Assembly: GCF_900142775.1 (NCBI RefSeq)
Contig: NZ_FRCC01000004.1
Location: forward strand, 186,001-250,000
DNA length: 64,000 nt
From: Flavobacterium flevense
Lineage (GTDB): Bacteria > Bacteroidota > Bacteroidia > Flavobacteriales > Flavobacteriaceae
Direction: 5' to 3'
Shown: one piece after another, positions 59,006 to 64,000 of the stretch
Layout: every line of letters starts with the position of its first letter
Numbering within the stretch: the stretch's first letter is position 1
Made by a program: the position numbers and the translations under genes
Notes under the pieces: model-generated
What the model was told of the DNA's origin: nothing
Seen by the model: the letters and a program-made list of their open reading frames with translations, nothing else
Databases searched by the model: none

Positions 59006-60265
59006 ATGGAAATTAGTATTATTATACTATGTTTAATACTATCTGCTTTCTTTTCAGGGATGGAAATCGCATTTGTCTCGTCTAATAAAATTTATCTCGA
59101 AATAGAAAAAAAACAAGATAGTTTTATTTCTAAAATACTAACAAGACTTACTGAGAAACCTTCTAAATTTATTGCCGCAATGCTCATTGGGAACAATATA
59201 GCACTAGTGGTGTATGGTTTTTTTATGGGTGACTTGTTAATGAACTGGATTCATTCGCTGAGCTATCATTTTTCTGATTTGTTGAATTTGTTGATCCAGA
59301 CGGTATTGTCTACAATCGTTGTTTTGATAACAGCAGAATTTTTCCCAAAAGTATTCTTTCAGATTTATTCGAATGTATTGATTAAGTTTTTTGCTGTTCC
59401 GGCTTATATTTTCTATTTGCTTTTTTATTTTATTTCTACTTTTTTAATTTGGGTTTCTGATTTTATTTTAAAACGATTTTTTAGAACAGAAGGAGATCAG
59501 ATTCAGTTGTATTTTTCTAAAATAGAACTGGGAAATTACATTACCGAACAAATGAGCACTATAGAAGATGATGAAGAAGTAGATTCGGAAATTCAGATTT
59601 TTCAAAATGCACTGGAATTCTCAGGCGTGAAAGCCAGAGATATTATGACACCGCGTACTGAAATTGTAGCAGTCGATTTGTTTGATGCTGTTGATGAACT
59701 AAAAGATCTGTTTGTGGAAACGGGATATTCTAAAATTGTAGTTTATGAAAATTCATTAGACGAAATTATAGGTTATGTACATTCGTTTGATTTGTTTAAA
59801 AAACCCAAAAATATTAAATCAGTAGTGATTCCGGTCGAATTTGTTCCGGAAACCATTTATATCAAAGATGTTATGGATTTGCTGATTAAAAAACGTAAAA
59901 GTGTAGCGGTAGTTTTAGACGAATACGGAGGGACTTCCGGAATCATTACGGTAGAAGATATTGTCGAAGAGCTGTTTGGTGAAATAGAAGATGAGCATGA
60001 TTCTGATGAAGAATTAATAGAAAAAGAGATGGAAGAGGGTACCTACCTTTTTTCGGCCCGTTTTGATGTGGAATATTTAAATCAGATGTATAAATTGCAA
60101 ATTCCCGAAAGCGATTCTTATGGAACGTTAGGAGGCTTTATTGTAGATTTCACCAAAGAAATTCCTCAAAAAAACGATGTAATCACCATTGGGAATTACC
60201 ATTTTGTGATTGAAGAAGCGACAAATAAAAAAATTGAATTAGTAAAAATGACTGTAAAAGAGTGA
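59006..60265 (+). CDS. CNNM/CorC-family membrane protein with CBS domains (hemolysin-like)
   Basis: A 419-residue protein. The N-terminal CNNM (DUF21) membrane domain has about four helices (ILSAFFSGMEIAFVSSNKIY, IAAMLIGNNIALVVYGFFMG). Two CBS domains follow (ARDIMTPRTEIVAVD, KSVAVVLDEYGGTSGIITVE), then a C-terminal CorC/HlyC domain (YLFSARFDVEYLN, YGTLGGFIVD). The old name hemolysin is misleading, since members are implicated in magnesium or other divalent-ion transport or homeostasis. It lies in the lptC operon, 3 bases after the small membrane protein. Confidence 0.92.
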   Translation: MEISIIILCLILSAFFSGMEIAFVSSNKIYLEIEKKQDSFISKILTRLTEKPSKFIAAMLIGNNIALVVYGFFMGDLLMNWIHSLSYHFSDLLNLLIQTVLSTIVVLITAEFFPKVFFQIYSNVLIKFFAVPAYIFYLLFYFISTFLIWVSDFILKRFFRTEGDQIQLYFSKIELGNYITEQMSTIEDDEEVDSEIQIFQNALEFSGVKARDIMTPRTEIVAVDLFDAVDELKDLFVETGYSKIVVYENSLDEIIGYVHSFDLFKKPKNIKSVVIPVEFVPETIYIKDVMDLLIKKRKSVAVVLDEYGGTSGIITVEDIVEELFGEIEDEHDSDEELIEKEMEEGTYLFSARFDVEYLNQMYKLQIPESDSYGTLGGFIVDFTKEIPQKNDVITIGNYHFVIEEATNKKIELVKMTVKE

Positions 60266-60372
60266 TTTTTTTAGAAAAACAAAAAATCTTTTAAAATAAA
60301 ACGTTACTTGTATTATTATTAACTAGATAATTGTATTTTCGCAAACTGAATATAAAATTAACAACAATAAAA

Positions 60373-62472
60373 ATGGCAGTTTTATCAAAAATTAGACAGC
60401 GTTCCGCCTTAATGATTGCAGTTATTGCATTAGCTTTATTTGCATTTATCATTGGGGATTTATTCAAAAGCGGAAGTTTTAGCAGTACCTCAAAAGATGT
60501 AGGAAGCATCAACGGAAAAGACATTTCCTTTGAGGATTTTAGACTTAAAGTAAGTAATGTTGAAAAAAGTGGACAGGGAATCACTTCTACAGCTGCAGCT
60601 AACAGAGTTTGGGAACAAGAAGTTTCGGTTGCTTTATTAACTGATGAATTTGATAAATTAGGATTAAGAGTTGGCGAAAAACATATTGTTGAAATCTTAA
60701 AAGCAGACCAAAATATCGGACAAAACCCAATGTTCCTGAATGCTGCTGGAATGTTTGACCTGGCTAAATTTAAAGACTATTTTAAAGCTAATCCTGAGCA
60801 GGCTGAATATTTGAAACAAAGAGAAAAAGATGCTGAGTTAAATGCAAAATACCAAATTTACAGTACTTTAATCAAAGCAGCTTCTTACACCACTAAGGCT
60901 GAAGGTAAATTGAAATATGAAATGGAAGCGAATAAAGCTAACTTTTCATATGTGGGTGCTTTATATTCTTCAATCAAAGACAGTGATGTAAAAGTGACTG
61001 ATGCAGAGATTTTAGAATACATGCAGGAAAATAAAAAACTATACAAAGCGGATGAATCCCGCGGAATAGAGTATGTTTTGATCGAAGATAAAGCTTCTGC
61101 AGCAGATGAGGCTGAAGTAAAATCAAGCATCAGCAGTTTGTTGACAGGAAGTGTGGTTTACAATCAGGCGACTGGTAAAAACGATACTGTAGCAGGATTC
61201 AGAACTACTAATAATGTTATTGAGTTTGTAAATTCAAATTCGGATATTCCTTATGATTCTACTTATGTAGCTAAAAAAGATTTACCGGCTGTAGATGCTG
61301 ACAAGTTATTTAATTTAGCTCCGGGAGAAGTTTACGGACCTTATATTTTTGGAGATTACTACTGTATTTCAAAATCTTTAGGAAAAAAATCAGGAATTAA
61401 TGCTAAAGCAAGCCATATCTTAATAAGTTATGAAGGTGCTCAGGTTCCTAACCAAAGAGAAAAAAGAACAAAAGAAGAAGCAAAAGCTAAAGCAGAAGAA
61501 ATATTAGCACAGGTTAATGCTAGTCCGGATAGTTTTATGATGTTGGCTTTCCAATATTCTGATGATTCATCGGCACAACAAGGTGGTGATTTGGGTTATT
61601 TTGGACAAGGTCAAATGGTGAAAGATTTCAATGATTTTGTTTTCAACAACGGAATTGGAAAAATTGGTTTAGTGGAAACTCCTTTTGGATTTCACATTAT
61701 CAAAGTAACAGATAAGCAGGACGGAATACGTTTAGCTACTGTAGCTCAAAAATTAGAAGCATCGGAAGCTACTTCTGATAAGATATTTACTGAGGCAACT
61801 CAGTTTGAAATGGCTGCTGCTGATGGTGATTTTAACAAAGTAGCAAAACAAATGAAATTGACTGTGACTCCGGCAATTTCGGTAAAAGCTATGGACGAGA
61901 CTTTTGGTCCGTTAGGAAATCAAAGAGCTATTGTAAGATGGGCATTTGAAGATGATACTAAAGTAGGTTCAGTAAAACGTTTTGAAGTAGCTAATTTAGG
62001 TCACGTAATTGCTACAGTTAAAAATATTGATGATTCAGGATTTGCTCCAATTGATCAGGTAAGACCTTTTATTGAAACAAAACTGAAAAAAACTAAGAAA
62101 GCAGAAATGCTTAAAGCTAAAATGAAAGCTACTTCTCTTGAAGCAATCGCTAAGGCTACAGGAAGTAAAGTAGAACAAGCTGTTGGTGTAACTTTAGACA
62201 ACCCTGTTTTAAACGGTGGTGTAGGTCAGGAGCCAAGAGTAGTAGGAAATGCATTTGCTTTAGCAGCTAATAAAATGTCAGCTCCTATTGAAGGAAATAC
62301 AGGAGTGTATGTTGTAAAAACTACCAGTATCGTTAAAGCTCCGGCTTTGAAAGATGTTGCTCCTTATGTTGAAAAAGTAAAAGCACAATCAGCAGGAGAT
62401 GTAAACAGAGTGTTGCCGGCTCTTAAAGATATCGCTGATATAAAAGACAACAGAAAACAATTTAATTACTAG
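60373..62472 (+). CDS. Peptidyl-prolyl isomerase, PpiD/SurA-like
   Basis: Periplasm-facing membrane-anchored foldase of 699 residues. One N-terminal helix (SALMIAVIALALFAFIIGDL) anchors a SurA_N-like chaperone region, as in PpiD. A parvulin domain lies at about residues 340-450 (KASHILISYEGAQVPNQR, FQYSDDSSAQQGGDLGYFG, GLVETPFGFHIIKV). The C-terminal 200 residues are helical with a weak second parvulin-like segment. ATG at 60373 is chosen over a TTG 14 codons upstream. It should help fold outer-membrane proteins such as the many SusC barrels encoded nearby. Confidence 0.92.
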   Translation: MAVLSKIRQRSALMIAVIALALFAFIIGDLFKSGSFSSTSKDVGSINGKDISFEDFRLKVSNVEKSGQGITSTAAANRVWEQEVSVALLTDEFDKLGLRVGEKHIVEILKADQNIGQNPMFLNAAGMFDLAKFKDYFKANPEQAEYLKQREKDAELNAKYQIYSTLIKAASYTTKAEGKLKYEMEANKANFSYVGALYSSIKDSDVKVTDAEILEYMQENKKLYKADESRGIEYVLIEDKASAADEAEVKSSISSLLTGSVVYNQATGKNDTVAGFRTTNNVIEFVNSNSDIPYDSTYVAKKDLPAVDADKLFNLAPGEVYGPYIFGDYYCISKSLGKKSGINAKASHILISYEGAQVPNQREKRTKEEAKAKAEEILAQVNASPDSFMMLAFQYSDDSSAQQGGDLGYFGQGQMVKDFNDFVFNNGIGKIGLVETPFGFHIIKVTDKQDGIRLATVAQKLEASEATSDKIFTEATQFEMAAADGDFNKVAKQMKLTVTPAISVKAMDETFGPLGNQRAIVRWAFEDDTKVGSVKRFEVANLGHVIATVKNIDDSGFAPIDQVRPFIETKLKKTKKAEMLKAKMKATSLEAIAKATGSKVEQAVGVTLDNPVLNGGVGQEPRVVGNAFALAANKMSAPIEGNTGVYVVKTTSIVKAPALKDVAPYVEKVKAQSAGDVNRVLPALKDIADIKDNRKQFNY

Positions 62473-62500
62473 ATTTTAGTATCAATTTAATTCATAAAAA

Positions 62501-62532
62501 AACGTCCCGAATTTTATTCGGGACGTTTTTTT
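62501..62532. terminator. Bidirectional terminator between convergent genes
   Basis: Stem AACGTCCCGAA / TTCGGGACGTT with a 5-base loop, flanked by an A-run on the left and a T-run on the right. It can stop both the isomerase gene and the leftward GHMP kinase gene. Confidence 0.85.
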
Positions 62533-62547
62533 ATATCTTTTTTTTGG

Positions 62548-63471
62548 TTACTCCAATATCATATCCTTATAAGGAATGATGGTTTTGAAGCCTTTAGAAG
62601 CAAAATAAGTAACTGGATTTACATCAGAAATAACCATAACAAAATCGCCTCCCCAGGCACCTAAACTTTTTATTTCACCCATAAAATCAAAGAACAAATT
62701 TTCTTTAACGGTAGGGGTTTCCAGAATGGTACTCATAATTGCTTCGTGTCTGGCAATTGCAGCAGCCATTATAGTGCTGTTTTTGGCATGGATAATTTCC
62801 TGAGTTATTTTATCTATTTTAGTGATGTTTTTTTCAATATCAGTAGTTTTGTTTTTTTGGTAATTGGCTATGGCAGTTTTGCTGCTTTGTTTTTTATTCA
62901 AATACACAAAATAAATAGTATCGGTAAAATGAGGATTAAAATGTACCGCTTCCACTTTAGGTTTCCCTTGCTTTAACTGATAGCTAACGGGCGTGTTGTT
63001 TTGTGCACAGGCAATGTCATAACCACTACCACCAAAGCTGTTGTTTAGCAATTTAAAAGCATCAATTTCCAGCCATTGAGCTATATTATTGATAAGTGTT
63101 GAAGAAGTTCCTAAGCCCCATTTTTTAGGAAAAGTCAATTCAGTACGTATTTCAAAACCTTTTTCCTGATTCAGAAAATCAGGATTTAACAGATACGCTT
63201 CGTGCAGAATTTTTAGCAAAGTGTTTTTTACTGATTCTTCTTTTGCCGAAACTGGGTTTTTTATTTCTGAAAAAGCAATGCTGTCTTCAAACCAGATGCT
63301 TCCATCAGCATCAAAACTTTTCCAGCGGATCTCCGGGTTTTTGCTTTCCTCAATAATTAAGTTTTGTCCAAATTTTGTTGGCAATGCCAATGCTTTAGCT
63401 CCGTCTAATACCAGATATTCAGCAGTGATTAATAATTTTCCGTTGCTGTAAAATGTTTTTTTTGTATCCAT
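62548..63471 (-). CDS. GYDIA-type GHMP kinase, probable mevalonate pathway enzyme
   Basis: GHMP-superfamily kinase of 307 residues. It has the N-terminal GKLLITAEYLVLDGAKALAL, the ATP loop KKWGLGTSSTLINNIA and the subgroup signature GGSGYDIACAQ, and ends with a GAWGGDFVMVIS motif 3. ATG at 63471 is chosen over a TTG two codons upstream. It is 27 bases after HMG-CoA reductase, so it belongs to the mevalonate pathway. Mevalonate kinase and the decarboxylase are already at 26-29 kb, so the open step for it is phosphomevalonate kinase. That assignment is inference from the missing step. Confidence 0.85.
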   Translation of the reverse strand: MDTKKTFYSNGKLLITAEYLVLDGAKALALPTKFGQNLIIEESKNPEIRWKSFDADGSIWFEDSIAFSEIKNPVSAKEESVKNTLLKILHEAYLLNPDFLNQEKGFEIRTELTFPKKWGLGTSSTLINNIAQWLEIDAFKLLNNSFGGSGYDIACAQNNTPVSYQLKQGKPKVEAVHFNPHFTDTIYFVYLNKKQSSKTAIANYQKNKTTDIEKNITKIDKITQEIIHAKNSTIMAAAIARHEAIMSTILETPTVKENLFFDFMGEIKSLGAWGGDFVMVISDVNPVTYFASKGFKTIIPYKDMILE

Positions 63472-63498
63472 TTTCAAATTGAATTAAAATTGCAGCGC

Positions 63499-64000
63499 TT
63501 ATTTTTTTCTGATATCTTCAATAAAATTAACTACACCGCTGTGCGATACTACATGGTTTTTAAAATGCTTTTGTACAGCATCACGCTCTTCGGTAGTAGC
63601 TTCAAGTTGGTTCAAAATATTGTTGAGATGCATTTTCATGTGTCCGTCCTGAATCCCTGTTGTGGTTAACGAACGCAATGCGGCAAAGTTTTGAGCTAGT
63701 CCCGCCACAGCAACAATTTTCATTAATTCTTTAGCAGATGGATTTTCGAGCATTTCCAGCGAAAGTTTAACTAGAGGATGTAAACTCGTTAATCCGCCTA
63801 CAGTACCTAATGCTAAAGGCACTTCCAGCCAGAAACTAAAAATACCGTTTTCTATTTTGGCATGAGACAGACTGCTGTATTTTCCGGATTTTGCAGCATA
63901 AGCATGAACTCCGGCTTCTACAGCTCTAAAATCATTTCCTGTTGCCAGAATCACGGCATCAATACCGTTCATAATTCCTTTGTTGTGGGTTACGGCTCTA
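63499..64000 (-). CDS. HMG-CoA reductase, class II, N-terminus cut by window edge
   Basis: Reduces (or in reverse oxidises) HMG-CoA and mevalonate, the entry to the mevalonate pathway. About 166 C-terminal residues are inside the window. The frame is open to the edge and reads RAVTHNKGIMNGIDAVILAT upstream, so the Met at 63972 is internal. Active-site features are the Lys of THNKG, the Asp of NGIDAV, ATGNDFRAVEAG and the late GHMKMHL His. TVGGLTSLHPLVK is also typical. It is a class II soluble form without membrane segments, and it leads the GYDIA kinase gene. Confidence 0.94.
   Translation of the reverse strand, partial: RAVTHNKGIMNGIDAVILATGNDFRAVEAGVHAYAAKSGKYSSLSHAKIENGIFSFWLEVPLALGTVGGLTSLHPLVKLSLEMLENPSAKELMKIVAVAGLAQNFAALRSLTTTGIQDGHMKMHLNNILNQLEATTEERDAVQKHFKNHVVSHSGVVNFIEDIRKK

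Overview
The window looks like a chromosomal segment of a Flavobacterium-type member of the Bacteroidota. The evidence is AT-rich DNA, many promoters of the Bacteroidota type (-7 box TAnnTTTG), SusC/SusD outer-membrane nutrient systems with lipobox lipoproteins, a mevalonate isoprenoid pathway with a class II HMG-CoA reductase, and dispersed short intergenic repeats. The species cannot be named from the sequence alone. Both ends cut through genes: xylA on the left and an HMG-CoA reductase gene on the right.

Layout. 1-5.8 kb (minus): a xylose operon (GntR-type regulator, xylB, xylA) and a hexuronate pair (uxuA plus an SDR oxidoreductase that probably acts as fructuronate reductase). 6.4-21.8 kb (plus): a seven-gene outer-membrane locus in the order FAS1, SusC, SusD, FAS1, FAS1, SusC, SusD. 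It has no enzyme and no regulator. A small secreted orphan and a leftover susD tail follow. 22.6-29.6 kb: rluB-type pseudouridine synthase, a UbiA prenyltransferase, an orphan histidine kinase, mevalonate kinase, a broken ParE-type toxin beside an intact antitoxin, diphosphomevalonate decarboxylase and TspO. 29.7-36 kb: two paralogous secreted proteins around a YdeI-type protein, a flavoprotein, a degraded GxxExxY gene, a glycerophosphodiesterase and a GH13 amylase.

36.2-42.5 kb (minus): an acetate module of satP, a small membrane protein, a symporter-histidine kinase fusion, a receiver-only response regulator and acs. A small protein with the DNA-binding half of an IS1-type transposase lies upstream. 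42.9-55.8 kb (plus): an arabinose-polymer utilisation locus with ECF sigma factor, FecR anti-sigma factor, an STN-bearing SusC transducer, SusD, a GH51 and a GH127 arabinofuranosidase. A probable antisense RNA sits in the gap before susC. 56-62.5 kb: tRNA-Phe, coaX, an outer-membrane protein, lptC, a small membrane protein, a CNNM/CorC-type protein and a PpiD/SurA-like isomerase. 62.5-64 kb (minus): a GYDIA-type GHMP kinase and HMG-CoA reductase, which complete much of the mevalonate pathway started at 26-29 kb.

The metabolic logic is plant-polymer use. Arabinose polymers are imported and cut, and xylose and hexuronates enter central metabolism. Acetate is taken up and activated to acetyl-CoA, which also feeds the mevalonate route. 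The FAS1/SusCD locus is the part least explained by known systems.
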